Below, in pieces: positions 27,047 through 36,228 of a stretch of DNA of 64,000 bases. The stretch comes from Mucilaginibacter agri (GTDB lineage Bacteria > Bacteroidota > Bacteroidia > Sphingobacteriales > Sphingobacteriaceae): the NCBI RefSeq assembly GCF_009928685.1, contig NZ_WWEO01000045.1:682001-746000 (forward strand), written 5' to 3'. The notes under the pieces are model-generated. The model did no database searches, was not told the origin of the DNA, and saw only the letters and a list, made by a program, of their open reading frames with translations. The position numbers were made by a program, and so were the translations under genes. Each line of letters begins with the position of its first letter. Positions within the stretch are counted from its first letter, which is position 1.

Positions 27047-28381
27047 ATGCCGGAGCAAACAGAACACCCAGAATACCAATACGGGTATTTAGAAAAGGAA
27101 ACTACGCAGCAGTTGCCAGTCGCCGCTGAATTTGATAATGGCGATAATCCTGTTTCGTCAGAACGTAGTACTTCGAGAACAATTCGGTATATCAAATTTG
27201 CAGAGCTAAGCGGCACTGCACAAGCATATGTACAGGCAGAACAAAGTAATTCTCAAAGCATGCAGCAGATTCTTCTGCTACTGTACGCCCATACCGGAAA
27301 CGATTTCGCTTCTTATAAAAAAGGCACCATAACTTCCCGGATAGATCGTCGCTTAAGCTATTACAGGTACGATAATTATTCGCAATATGCCGAGTGCCTG
27401 CGTCAAAATCCGGCTGAAATAGATGAATTATTTAGTGAACTCTTGATCGGAGCTACCCGTTTCTTCAGGGACGCCCCTGCTTTTGAGGTTATCCGTCAAA
27501 AAATCAACGAACTTATTGAGCGCAAAAAAAACGATGAGCCTTTGCGTATATGGGTTGCGGGTTGCTCTACAGGTCAGGAAGCGTATTCTTTAGCAATGAT
27601 CGTATCAGAATGCATTGAAGCAAGTCAACAGCAACAACTAACTAAGGTGCAATTATTTGCCACCGATCTTAGCGAGCAAGCTATCGGCCATGCCAGCGTA
27701 GGATTATATCCGCAAAGTATTTCAAACGAAATGTCTGACGAAAGACTCAGAAAATTCTTCACCAAAAAAGACTATATGTACCAGGTGAAGCAAGATCTGC
27801 GCGATATGGTAGTGTTTGTACGTCATAATATCATTAAAGATGCGCCATTCACCAAAATAGACTTGCTTTGCTGCCGTAATGTGATGATCTATTTTACAGC
27901 CGAGCTTCAGAAAAAGATTGTGCCGATACTACATTATGCGATTAGCAACGGCGGGATGATATTTACCGGTGTTGCCGAAACCATAAGCGGATTAACAGAC
28001 ATGTTTACCCCCGTTGACCCCAAATGGAAAATATTTGAACGGAAAGAAAAGGGTATTGTCTTTAATAAGGCATCTGGCGTTTATACAAACAGTCGGCAAA
28101 CCCCAACGGATGACGAAAGTATTGTACCCATACAGGATAGCAAAACCATAGCGCTGCAGGAAGAGATCAGACACACCAGGCAGCTGCTACAAATAAGTGT
28201 TGAGCAACTGGACGACCTGCTTGTTAAAATACAACTGGCCACCGATCAGGGCCATTTAAGTAATGATGACCTGATGTACATAAGACGGCAATATCAAACC
28301 AAAGCTAGAGAACTTGCCAAATTAAATGATGCCTTAAAAAGCCTTATCCAGGCGGCTTATACGGGCATCGTACTTCAATAG
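27047..28381 (+). CDS. CheR-type protein methyltransferase with C-terminal coiled coil
   Basis: A 444-residue protein built around a CheR methyltransferase, which methylates glutamates of chemoreceptors from S-adenosylmethionine. The helical N-domain lies at about 75-145 (I-T-S-R-I-D-R-R-L, T-R-F-F-R-D). The SAM-binding domain has G172-C-S-T-G176 with Q-E-A-Y-S, the acidic A-T-D-L-S-E motif near 205-210 and C276-R-N-V-M-I-Y-F283. The first 70 residues are unassigned and about 360-440 form a helical, coiled-coil-like tail. No chemoreceptor, CheA or CheW is nearby, so it more likely belongs to a sensory module with the PAS-kinase gene 22 bases downstream. In relatives CheB, CheR, PAS and kinase parts are often fused; here no CheB part is present. 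Confidence 0.9.
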   Translation: MPEQTEHPEYQYGYLEKETTQQLPVAAEFDNGDNPVSSERSTSRTIRYIKFAELSGTAQAYVQAEQSNSQSMQQILLLLYAHTGNDFASYKKGTITSRIDRRLSYYRYDNYSQYAECLRQNPAEIDELFSELLIGATRFFRDAPAFEVIRQKINELIERKKNDEPLRIWVAGCSTGQEAYSLAMIVSECIEASQQQQLTKVQLFATDLSEQAIGHASVGLYPQSISNEMSDERLRKFFTKKDYMYQVKQDLRDMVVFVRHNIIKDAPFTKIDLLCCRNVMIYFTAELQKKIVPILHYAISNGGMIFTGVAETISGLTDMFTPVDPKWKIFERKEKGIVFNKASGVYTNSRQTPTDDESIVPIQDSKTIALQEEIRHTRQLLQISVEQLDDLLVKIQLATDQGHLSNDDLMYIRRQYQTKARELAKLNDALKSLIQAAYTGIVLQ

Positions 28382-28402
28382 TAACTATTAGCGGCTTGCA
28401 TC

Positions 28403-29620
28403 TTGAAAAATAAAAAGTTTTTACAACACGACAAGGCCATACTTGATAAACTACACGCCGACGCTGAAAAGATACTATCCAAAAGCATCAGTGATGACAT
28501 GGATACCGATCAGGCGGATATGCGGACGCTTTTGAGCCAGCTTAAAATTAATCTACTTAAACTTGAATTTCAAAATCAGGAGTTAAGTACGATTAACACG
28601 GCACTAGAAGAGCAACAAGCCAATTTTACCCGAATATACGACTTAGCACCCGTAGGTTACGTTATTTTAAACGAGGCGGGTATTATACAAGATATCAATA
28701 ATGCTGGCTTCAACTTGCTCGAGGCAAGCAGATCTTCAATTATAAGAAGCGATTTTGGAAGTTATATAGCTCCCGATTTTTTTACTAGTTACAGCCTGTT
28801 TTTCAAACAGATCTTGCAAACGCGAGCGCGGCAGTCATGTAAGTTAAAAATTGTATCTAAAGCCAATCGTGAGTTCTATGCTCAACTAGACGGCATTGCC
28901 ATCTACACGGCTACCAATGCCCTTTTGCGTTGCTATATTGCTATTGTTGATATCACTGACGTAAAAAATGCAGCTAACGAAAATACAGCCTTAAAACTCG
29001 AGCATCAGAAAAATATTGCATTGGCTTCTGTTGCCGCGCAGGAAAATGAACGAAAGCGTATCAGCACAGCCCTGCATGATGGTATTGGCCAACTTCTGTA
29101 TGGTATAAAAATGCAGATTGATATATTAAATACAGAACACCCATCCCCTGCCGTCGAAAAAATATATCAGCTGCTCGAAACTGCAGTTATTGAAACCCGC
29201 AACATCGCATTTGAACTCGCACCTTCTATTTTAACGGATTTTGGCCTGTTTGAAACAATAACCGAGCTTACTCAGAGGCTATCTACACCAAAACTTCAAA
29301 TTAAAACCCGTATCAGTGGTTTCACACAGCGCATGGATATATACCTCGAGCTGTGCATATTCAGAATAGTACAGGAACTTATTAATAACAGTATTAAACA
29401 TGCCGATGCAAGTGTTGTCGAGCTATCGCTTACTCAGGCTCAAAATATTGAGATAATAGTGCACGACAATGGCAAAGGGTTTAAACCGCAGCCAGCGACT
29501 ACCTCAGCAGGGACCGGCATTAGTAGCATCAAAAACCGCATCTCGCTTTATAGCGGTACCTTAGAAATCCAATCTGAATTAAAAAAAGGTACCACGGCAA
29601 CAATTACACTTCAATATTAG
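28403..29620 (+). CDS. PAS-domain sensor histidine kinase (HisKA_3 type)
   Basis: A 405-residue soluble histidine kinase with no membrane segment. An N-terminal coiled coil (about 35-75) is followed by a PAS domain (about 76-190), a second short coiled coil, a HisKA_3 dimerisation region with phospho-acceptor His225 (A-L-H-D-G-I-G-Q) and an ATPase domain with N328-N329, D355-N-G and G370-T-G. The only start open to this frame is TTG at 28403, because a stop lies 19 bases upstream. It sits 22 bases after the CheR-like gene and is almost surely co-transcribed. No NarL/LuxR-type response regulator is next to it, so its partner is elsewhere. Confidence 0.9.
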   Translation: MKNKKFLQHDKAILDKLHADAEKILSKSISDDMDTDQADMRTLLSQLKINLLKLEFQNQELSTINTALEEQQANFTRIYDLAPVGYVILNEAGIIQDINNAGFNLLEASRSSIIRSDFGSYIAPDFFTSYSLFFKQILQTRARQSCKLKIVSKANREFYAQLDGIAIYTATNALLRCYIAIVDITDVKNAANENTALKLEHQKNIALASVAAQENERKRISTALHDGIGQLLYGIKMQIDILNTEHPSPAVEKIYQLLETAVIETRNIAFELAPSILTDFGLFETITELTQRLSTPKLQIKTRISGFTQRMDIYLELCIFRIVQELINNSIKHADASVVELSLTQAQNIEIIVHDNGKGFKPQPATTSAGTGISSIKNRISLYSGTLEIQSELKKGTTATITLQY

Positions 29621-29739
29621 TTACTTACCTGTTTGGCAATTTTACGAGGCAATTATTTAGATAAGAAGTTAAACAAATGAAGTAAATTAGCTGGCTTAAC
29701 TTATGTCTGTATCCGTTTACATTATAAAGTCGCTATGTA

Positions 29740-30666
29740 ATGCCTAAATCAGTTGCTGTTATATTAGTAAACTGGAATACTCCTGTGCACACAGCTAACT
29801 GCATTAATTCACTGCTCGGTTATTGCGAAGTTGCTAAGTTTGACATTATATTGGTTGACAATGGATCTACAGACGGTTCATTGCAAGTATTACAAAGCCA
29901 GTTTCCGGATCTTATTTTTATAGATAACCAGGAAAACCTGGGCTTCGCCGAAGGTAATAACCGCGGTTTACAGTATAGCATTAATCGAGGCTATGAATAT
30001 TCGCTTGTGATCAATACTGATACACTGGTTGATGAAGATATTATCACAGCCCTTTCAGCACACCTGGATTGCTACACACTAGCTGCAGCAGTGCAACCTG
30101 CTATTCGCTGGATGCATCAGCCTGACAAGTTATGGAACGGGCCATGCTATTTTAACGTTGTGCTCGGCGTTACACGGGCCAAGACCGATGATAAGTTAAA
30201 AGATCTTAAAACCTATCAGATGGTAGATTGGGTTACCGGATGCTGCGTCATGTTCAGAAATTCGGCGTTGCGGACTGCGGGGCTATTTAATAAGCAATTT
30301 TTTCTGTATTATGAAGATGTTGAACTCTCGTACAGGTTACGGAGTTGTGGCTACCAGGTTCACTACCTGCCAACCAGCAAAATGTATCACGAAGCAGGTG
30401 TTTCCGGAAAATCTGAGAAAAAAAAGGCCGAAGGTTTTTTAAACCCATTTATACATTATTATACCAGCAGAAATCATATTTGGTTTATACGTCGCTATGG
30501 AAAGCCCATATTTTACCCAATTTACTGGCTATATAACGGAGCTTACTATGCAGCCGTTTTGACATATTTGAAATTGCGCGGGCGTAACAAAAAAGTGTCG
30601 CTTTTATTAAAAGGATTAAAAGAGGGCGTTTTTACCTCACAAACCTTAATTTGGCCCAATAATTAA
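29740..30666 (+). CDS. GT2-family glycosyltransferase (rhamnosyltransferase-like)
   Basis: A 308-residue cytoplasmic GT-A enzyme that opens the second polysaccharide locus. Motifs are V-I-L-V-N-W-N at 7-13, V-D-N-G-S-T-D-G near 41-48, N-L-G-F-A-E-G-N-N-R-G near 67-77, the D-x-D-type N-T-D-T-L-V near 92 and V-T-G-C-C-V-M-F-R, then D-V-E-L-S-Y-R-L near 190. This is the pattern of the WcaE/rhamnosyltransferase-like subgroup that acts on lipid-linked intermediates. Sugar and linkage are unknown. It is followed after 16 bases by the ligase/polymerase-like gene in the same operon. Confidence 0.92.
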   Translation: MPKSVAVILVNWNTPVHTANCINSLLGYCEVAKFDIILVDNGSTDGSLQVLQSQFPDLIFIDNQENLGFAEGNNRGLQYSINRGYEYSLVINTDTLVDEDIITALSAHLDCYTLAAAVQPAIRWMHQPDKLWNGPCYFNVVLGVTRAKTDDKLKDLKTYQMVDWVTGCCVMFRNSALRTAGLFNKQFFLYYEDVELSYRLRSCGYQVHYLPTSKMYHEAGVSGKSEKKKAEGFLNPFIHYYTSRNHIWFIRRYGKPIFYPIYWLYNGAYYAAVLTYLKLRGRNKKVSLLLKGLKEGVFTSQTLIWPNN

Positions 30667-30682
30667 AGGAGCAGTTTTAACA

Positions 30683-32071
30683 ATGTTTATTTTCCCAGTA
30701 ATATTTCTTGCCTCTTTTATTATTGCCTTAAAAGAGATAGTTAAAGGAAATAAGCAAGGTTTTCTGCTATTCTTAATATTTGGCTTGTCTATTTACACAA
30801 CAGCCATGTCTGTGTCCTTTTTGTTTGGGCTGAAAGACATTATCCCATTTTTTCAGTTCTTCAAAGAGATACTGGTGCTTACCATACTTCTGGTTAACAT
30901 TTATACTTTAAAGACCCGGCCCAAATTTTATCTTATAGATTATCTTATCCTGGCGTTTTTGGCTTATGCCATTATTTATGCCATATTGCCCATTGGCGAA
31001 CAAAACCTGCACGACAGGCTTGTAGCTCTTAAAAGTATGGCGTTTTATATGATGTTATATTTCGCAGGCAGGCTTTTTGACATTCGAAATATCTACGTTA
31101 ACAAATACTTTAATTTTATTGCGCTCGTAACTATCGCTGCGGGCATAGTTGTATTTTTCGAAGTACTTTTCAATATTAATTTGCAGAACATTTCGGGCTA
31201 TGCAGATTACGTATATTACTTTTTCAATTTTGAGCCCAGCGGTAACTACGGCCTTAGCTGGACCTTTGAATCTGAAGGTGGTTATCGTCGTTTCGCGAGT
31301 TTTTTTGACAACCCCTTAGAACATGCAGCCGCCACGCTTATAGGCATCTCGGTAATTATTGCACTTTATACCAGGGACAACAACAAGTTTAAACCTAATG
31401 AAACTGGGCTACTGGCTATTGGCGCTTCGTTGCTCTCTATAACTTTTGCCTTCTCCCGGGCTCCATTTGTAAGCTATTTTTTCATCATATACTTTTATGC
31501 GATTATTACGCATAAAAAACAGATTACTCAAACCATTCACTATTGCATTGCAGCAGCCTGCTGTTATGTAATCTATATTTTTATAGGCTGGAGTAACAAA
31601 GTAGATGGCTTAATGGAAGTGATTATGAATACCATCGACTTCAGCAATCCATCAAGTGTTGGTCACCTTTTGGCGTGGGTTGAGGGTATAACAGCTTTAA
31701 TACAGCATCCGCTAGGACTTGGTTTAGGTGCTTCGGGGCGCGTTGCGGGGTCTTTAGGTGAAAGTATCGGCGGGGAAAATCAATTTCTTATCATCGGCGT
31801 ACAAGCCGGAATTATTGAATTAAGCCTTTATTTGGCAATATATATCGCGTTTATTAAACTCGGCCTTAAGTGGTTTAGAATATTAAAAGGTAAGGAACGT
31901 AAAATCTGTCTTGCGGTATTATTGATAAAGATTGGTTTTTTATTGCCGATGTTTACTTCTGAAATTGAATCATCTTCTTATATTTCCTATATGAATTGGT
32001 TTTTGTCGGGCCTATTTATAGCAACCATTATGCAGCACGAACGTGAAAATACATTAGCCCATGGTTATTGA
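30683..32071 (+). CDS. O-antigen ligase/polymerase-like multi-spanning membrane protein
   Basis: A 462-residue protein with about ten to twelve membrane helices. A large extracytoplasmic loop lies near 330-375 with the W-x-E-G and H-P-L-G-L-G-L-G-A-S-G segment typical of the Wzy_C/WaaL family, followed by G-G-E-N-Q-F-L. It should polymerise or ligate the polysaccharide repeat units in the periplasm. Ligase and polymerase cannot be told apart here; the location within a Wzx/Wzy-style locus favours polymerase. An unusually good Shine-Dalgarno-like AAAGGAG is present 11 bases before the ATG, rare for this phylum. The 3' end overlaps the acyltransferase gene by 11 bases. Confidence 0.85.
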   Translation: MFIFPVIFLASFIIALKEIVKGNKQGFLLFLIFGLSIYTTAMSVSFLFGLKDIIPFFQFFKEILVLTILLVNIYTLKTRPKFYLIDYLILAFLAYAIIYAILPIGEQNLHDRLVALKSMAFYMMLYFAGRLFDIRNIYVNKYFNFIALVTIAAGIVVFFEVLFNINLQNISGYADYVYYFFNFEPSGNYGLSWTFESEGGYRRFASFFDNPLEHAAATLIGISVIIALYTRDNNKFKPNETGLLAIGASLLSITFAFSRAPFVSYFFIIYFYAIITHKKQITQTIHYCIAAACCYVIYIFIGWSNKVDGLMEVIMNTIDFSNPSSVGHLLAWVEGITALIQHPLGLGLGASGRVAGSLGESIGGENQFLIIGVQAGIIELSLYLAIYIAFIKLGLKWFRILKGKERKICLAVLLIKIGFLLPMFTSEIESSSYISYMNWFLSGLFIATIMQHERENTLAHGY

Positions 32072-32768
32072 GAATATTATACGTAAGCTAAAAAATGATC
32101 CTGACTATAAATGGGATAGCACATATTCTGTGAGAGATCTGACTGTAGTTTCACTAATGCGCGCAGTACAGATTTTTAGAGGATTTTGGCTTAAGCTATT
32201 CATTAAGCAATCACAAGGCCTTGTTTTTATTGGTCGTAATGTTAAGGTTAGGCATGCCTACCAATTAACAGCCGGGAAAAATCTGATACTCGACGATAAT
32301 GTAAACATCAATGCCCTTTCGTATGACGGTATCCAATTTGGCGACCATGTTTCTATTGGCAAAAATTCAATTCTGTTCGGTACGGGTATAATATCATATA
32401 AAGGCAAGGGTATAAAAATTGGCAATCGAACCGGGATTAATGCGGGAGCATATTTGGCTGGTCAGGGAGGAATTATCATTGGCGACGACGTGATAACAGG
32501 CCCAAATCTCCAGGTATTTTCAGAAAACCACGTATTTGCCAATCTTACTACAACCATTAAAGAGCAAGGCGTAACCCGTATTGGTGTGAATATTGGCAAT
32601 AACTGTTGGATTGGTGGCGGCGTCACTATTTTAGATGGGGTTTCCATTGGCGATGGTTGTGTTATCGCAGCCGGTAGCGTGGTTAGCAAATCAATGCCTG
32701 CCAACTCGGTTATAGCTGGCGTGCCTGCCAAAGTGATCAGAACCAGAACGGAAGGGCAAAATGGCTAA
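32061..32768 (+). CDS. Hexapeptide-repeat (left-handed beta-helix) acyltransferase
   Basis: A 235-residue acyltransferase of the WcaF/NodL-like group, likely O-acetylating a sugar residue of the polysaccharide. The C-terminal two thirds carry repeated [LIV]-G-x-x hexapeptides (for example I-G-R-N-V, I-G-N-R-T-G-I-N-A-G, I-I-I-G-D-D-V, I-G-N-N-C-W-I-G-G-G-V-T-I-L-D-G-V, I-G-D-G-C-V-I-A-A-G-S-V-V) ending in the usual S-V-I-A-G-V-P-A-K-V-I. A histidine in S-E-N-H is a candidate catalytic base. Acetyl-CoA as donor is presumed from the family. Start and stop overlap both neighbours, indicating tight translational coupling. Confidence 0.9.
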   Translation: MVIENIIRKLKNDPDYKWDSTYSVRDLTVVSLMRAVQIFRGFWLKLFIKQSQGLVFIGRNVKVRHAYQLTAGKNLILDDNVNINALSYDGIQFGDHVSIGKNSILFGTGIISYKGKGIKIGNRTGINAGAYLAGQGGIIIGDDVITGPNLQVFSENHVFANLTTTIKEQGVTRIGVNIGNNCWIGGGVTILDGVSIGDGCVIAAGSVVSKSMPANSVIAGVPAKVIRTRTEGQNG

Positions 32769-33885
32769 ACCGCTGGTTATAGGTGTCGACATCCGCGATT
32801 TGCGCGTGGCTCAAACAGGCACCAAAACCTATCTGGAAGAGCTTGTGCATGAGTTTAAGCTCATGGAAAGTAAAGAATTGAGATTCCATTTTCTGGATGT
32901 CTCGATACCAGTTTACAGAGGAAAGCAAAAGATATTGAAATGGATAGAGCACTTTCGATATCAACTTTGGAAACAGCTTATACTCCCCATAAAAGCATGG
33001 TCGAAGGGCTGCGATGTGGTATTCTGCACCGATAATTTTGTACCCATTGTCCACTTAGGTTATCAGACGGTGCCCGTATTTCACGATGCCTTCTTCTTCG
33101 AAAACCCCGAACATTATGGCAAACTATGGCTGTGGCTATATCGTAAAACAGCAATTCCGGCTGCGAGGAAGGCTGCATTTATAGTTACCCCAACAGCTTA
33201 TTCAAAAAAGCAGATCAATTATTATACAAAATTACCTTTAGATAAACTGGCCGTGATACCCGAAGGCCCTAAATCCCTGGAGGTTAGTGCAGATCGCGAG
33301 GCGTCTGGTCTTTTATCGCGCTTTAACATCTGTAAGCTACAGTATATTTTGCATGTGGGCTCGATGTTTAAACGCAAAAATATCCCGGCTTTAATCTATG
33401 CTTTTCAGAAAGTAAGCGTCTATAACCCAAATCTTAAACTGGTATTAGCAGGTTCTGCACCATCCAAGACACTGAGCAATGATTTAGACTTGATTGAGGA
33501 CGCGATAAAAGAAACGGAGTTGCAAGACAAGGTGATATTCACCGGCTATTTATCTGACGCCGAACTGGCGCAGATCTATCAGGATGCATTGCTTTATGTT
33601 TTTCCATCTACAAACGAAGGTTTTGGTATACCAATACTGGAGGCTTTTAAATATAATCTGCCTGTTTTGGTGGCCGGCAACACCTGCCTGCCCGAGGTTG
33701 GCGGTGATGCTGTTATTACTTTCGATCCTTTTGACGTAGACGACATAGCCGTAAAAATAGAACAAGCTATTTCCGACCCTTTACTTCGCAATCAGTTAAT
33801 TACAGATGGCCATAAAAGACTGGAGTTATTTTCGTGGAAAATTGCAGCAGAACAATTGGTAGCGTTATTTAAGAAAGCGGTATAA
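32761..33885 (+). CDS. GT4-family glycosyltransferase
   Basis: A 374-residue GT-B retaining glycosyltransferase. The N-domain opens with G-V-D-I-R-D-L and a T-G-T-K-T-Y loop. The C-domain has H-V-G-S-M-F-K-R-K-N near 200, V-L-A-G-S-A near 228, V-I-F-T-G-Y-L-S near 258, and the donor-binding motif E-G-F-G-I-P-I-L-E near 287-295. It overlaps the acyltransferase gene by 8 bases and is the last gene of this plus-strand unit. Its stop directly abuts the stop of the convergent gene at 33886, with no intergenic base. Confidence 0.92.
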   Translation: MAKPLVIGVDIRDLRVAQTGTKTYLEELVHEFKLMESKELRFHFLDVSIPVYRGKQKILKWIEHFRYQLWKQLILPIKAWSKGCDVVFCTDNFVPIVHLGYQTVPVFHDAFFFENPEHYGKLWLWLYRKTAIPAARKAAFIVTPTAYSKKQINYYTKLPLDKLAVIPEGPKSLEVSADREASGLLSRFNICKLQYILHVGSMFKRKNIPALIYAFQKVSVYNPNLKLVLAGSAPSKTLSNDLDLIEDAIKETELQDKVIFTGYLSDAELAQIYQDALLYVFPSTNEGFGIPILEAFKYNLPVLVAGNTCLPEVGGDAVITFDPFDVDDIAVKIEQAISDPLLRNQLITDGHKRLELFSWKIAAEQLVALFKKAV

Positions 33886-34986
33886 CTATTCGGAAAATAT
33901 CCGTACGTGTTCTTCGGCAACTTTATCCCAATTAAATACGCTTAATGCACGTTCTTGTGCTTTTAATGCCAAAGCCTGCATTTCGGAATAGTTTGTCTCG
34001 CAGTAATTAATCTGCTCGGTTAAAGATTCTATATCGCCCTTTTTAAACATCCGGGCGGTATCTTGTACAACATACTGATTTTCTTCTATGTCGCTAACTA
34101 TCAGAGGCACGTTCAGCCCCATTACCGTTAACACCACCGGTGAAAGTCCCTCCACATCTGAGGGTTGAATATAGCAGTACGAATTAGACATCAGGGTATT
34201 AACTTCATCTCCGTAGATATAGCCCGGGAAAACAATACGGTCATCCCCCATATCAAATATTTGTTGTTCATATGGCGATGGATTAGGCGATCCGCCAATT
34301 AAAACTAACTTCTTTGTAGAATTGGAGTTCTTAAATCCCGGAATTAAATAATGTAACCCCTTATCTGGTATAAAACGACCGACAAATAAGTAATATCCGC
34401 CTTTTTGTAACCCCAATCTATCCAGTACGTCAGTGTTACCATTGCCCGGCTCTACCTCGCTACCAAAGGGTATAAAGCGATATTCTTTTTTAAAACGGTC
34501 TTCGAAAAGCTTTTTGGCAATTACATTATCAAAAATGATCTGATTGGGGACGTGAGCGGTGATGTAAGCAGATATTTTTAAGTACAGTTTACCATACCAT
34601 GGCCATTTATCGCGTTTCCAGTCTACACCATCCTGGCTAATAAATACCTTTTTGCCAAACAATCGTAATGGCAAAGCCCATATGCTATTACCACCGTTTT
34701 GTATATGAACTATGTCAGCAGTATTTCTGAAAATGATATCACACGTGCATTTAAATGAGTGTAATAACGTATCAAATCCAGATTTAGGTACTGTCTTTAT
34801 ATTTTTGATTTGTACACCCTTGTAATTGTCAAGGTCGACAAATACATCGGGGTATCGCCTGTTATACGCAACAACACTGTGTCCTAACTTAACCAGGCGA
34901 GGGAACAGCTCAAGTGCAAATTTATCTGCACCGGCGGCTCCCTTTGTAGGTGGGATAGTACGAAACCCAAAAGCAGCAATACGCAT
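33886..34986 (-). CDS. GT4-family glycosyltransferase
   Basis: A 366-residue GT-B glycosyltransferase with an N-terminal motif F-G-F-R-T-I-P-P-T-K-G-A-A-G-A-D-K resembling the rhamnosyltransferase-like DUF1972 group. The C-domain has Y-L-F-V-G-R-F-I-P-D-K-G-L-H-Y-L near 205, L-I-G-G-S near 233, V-F-P-G-Y-I-Y near 253 and P-S-D-V-E-G-L-S-P-V-V-L near 275, where the usual E-x7-E second glutamate is replaced by a hydrophobic residue. It lies 3 bases after the RmlD-like gene and is co-transcribed with it on the minus strand, inside an otherwise plus-strand locus. Confidence 0.9.
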   Translation of the reverse strand: MRIAAFGFRTIPPTKGAAGADKFALELFPRLVKLGHSVVAYNRRYPDVFVDLDNYKGVQIKNIKTVPKSGFDTLLHSFKCTCDIIFRNTADIVHIQNGGNSIWALPLRLFGKKVFISQDGVDWKRDKWPWYGKLYLKISAYITAHVPNQIIFDNVIAKKLFEDRFKKEYRFIPFGSEVEPGNGNTDVLDRLGLQKGGYYLFVGRFIPDKGLHYLIPGFKNSNSTKKLVLIGGSPNPSPYEQQIFDMGDDRIVFPGYIYGDEVNTLMSNSYCYIQPSDVEGLSPVVLTVMGLNVPLIVSDIEENQYVVQDTARMFKKGDIESLTEQINYCETNYSEMQALALKAQERALSVFNWDKVAEEHVRIFSE

Positions 34987-34989
34987 TTT

Positions 34990-35943
34990 TTATACAGCCG
35001 ACTTAAGAATTATTCCGTCTTCTTTAGTTGTAGAGATATTTTCAGCCAAATATTCTGTGTAATAATCTTCGATATACTCTGCCAGTGCTACCTTCCAGTC
35101 GCGCATAATATTCATCTTCCTCAACTCTAACTTTTTATTTATCAGACGTTCAGAAGGTGGTCTAGGTGCAAAGTAGGTATCTTTGAAATAGTCAGAAGTA
35201 ACTTCGTGTATGGTTACCTCATCTTGCAATCCAAGGATTTTTACAATTTCTTCTGCTACATCGCGTCTACTGGTTTCGCCTTTACAAACCAAATTGTATA
35301 GCCCCCAGTACTCTTTTTCGATAAGCAGTTTAACATTTTTTGCAAAATCTACTGTAAACGTTGGGGTGCCATCTTTATCATTAACAATGTGTAAGTCTCT
35401 TTTACCACTTGCTAATTGCTTAATGATCTTATTGATAAACTTCTTATCTTTTTTGGGGCCACCTCCCATCATCCAGCCGGCACGGCAGATAACGTATTTC
35501 TTTGCATTTTCGCGAACGTAACGTTCGCCCATGTATTTAGAACGGGCATAATGGCCAAGGGGATTGGGCTCATCCCAGTCATCGTAATAGTCTTTCTGTC
35601 CATCAAATATACCGGCAGTGCTAATATAAAGCACCGGAATATTCAGCTGATTAGCTAGTAAAACAGCATTTTCTACAGATGTGGTGTTGGTTAGGTATGT
35701 ATCATCTACGTTTAACTCGCACTCTTCGAGGTCGGTTAAGGCGCCTAAATGAAAGAGATAATCCGGCTTAAATTCTTCTACATCCTTCTTGTATCTTTCA
35801 AAATCACGAAAGTCCAAAAAATCAAGCCACTCTTCGTTTACATCTTTATCAGTACATCTAATCTCATATTCACTTTTAAAAATTCGGTAAAAAGCTTCAC
35901 CAAGCATCCCACCGGCACCGGCGATATAAATTTTTTTCTTCAT
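34990..35943 (-). CDS. RmlD-like sugar-nucleotide reductase (extended SDR)
   Basis: A 317-residue NAD(P)-dependent short-chain dehydrogenase of the dTDP-4-dehydrorhamnose reductase type, making a deoxysugar donor. G9-A-G-G-M-L-G15 binds the cofactor; H-L-G-A-L-T-D-L-E-E-C-E follows near 65-76. The S-T-A-G-I-F-D-G segment (about 108-115) supplies the catalytic Ser/Thr, and Y132-A-R-S-K136 is the YxxxK pair. The C-terminal part has the R-P-P-S-E-R-L segment typical of RmlD. No RmlA, B or C genes are in the window, so the product could be another 6-deoxysugar. It is transcribed divergently from the GT4 gene at 36229. Confidence 0.88.
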   Translation of the reverse strand: MKKKIYIAGAGGMLGEAFYRIFKSEYEIRCTDKDVNEEWLDFLDFRDFERYKKDVEEFKPDYLFHLGALTDLEECELNVDDTYLTNTTSVENAVLLANQLNIPVLYISTAGIFDGQKDYYDDWDEPNPLGHYARSKYMGERYVRENAKKYVICRAGWMMGGGPKKDKKFINKIIKQLASGKRDLHIVNDKDGTPTFTVDFAKNVKLLIEKEYWGLYNLVCKGETSRRDVAEEIVKILGLQDEVTIHEVTSDYFKDTYFAPRPPSERLINKKLELRKMNIMRDWKVALAEYIEDYYTEYLAENISTTKEDGIILKSAV

Positions 35944-36228
35944 TATGTATTTTCATGCCATTAGGTTAACTATGTACTAACAGCGGTAGTATGTAATTAT
36001 ACTTTAGAACAAAATTCAAAAATAACCTTTTTAAGTTTATAAACAACGCTTTGTTAAATATGGTTTCAGTTTTACTTATTAAAACTAAAAAATGTTATCC
36101 AAAATTTAATTATAGCGTAAAAAGTAGTATCACTTCTAAAAAAATGATTTAATACTGGCATCTTTGGGGATAACTTTTATATGGTATAACTTGCATAAAC
36201 TATGCCACTATAATGCTAATTTAATATA

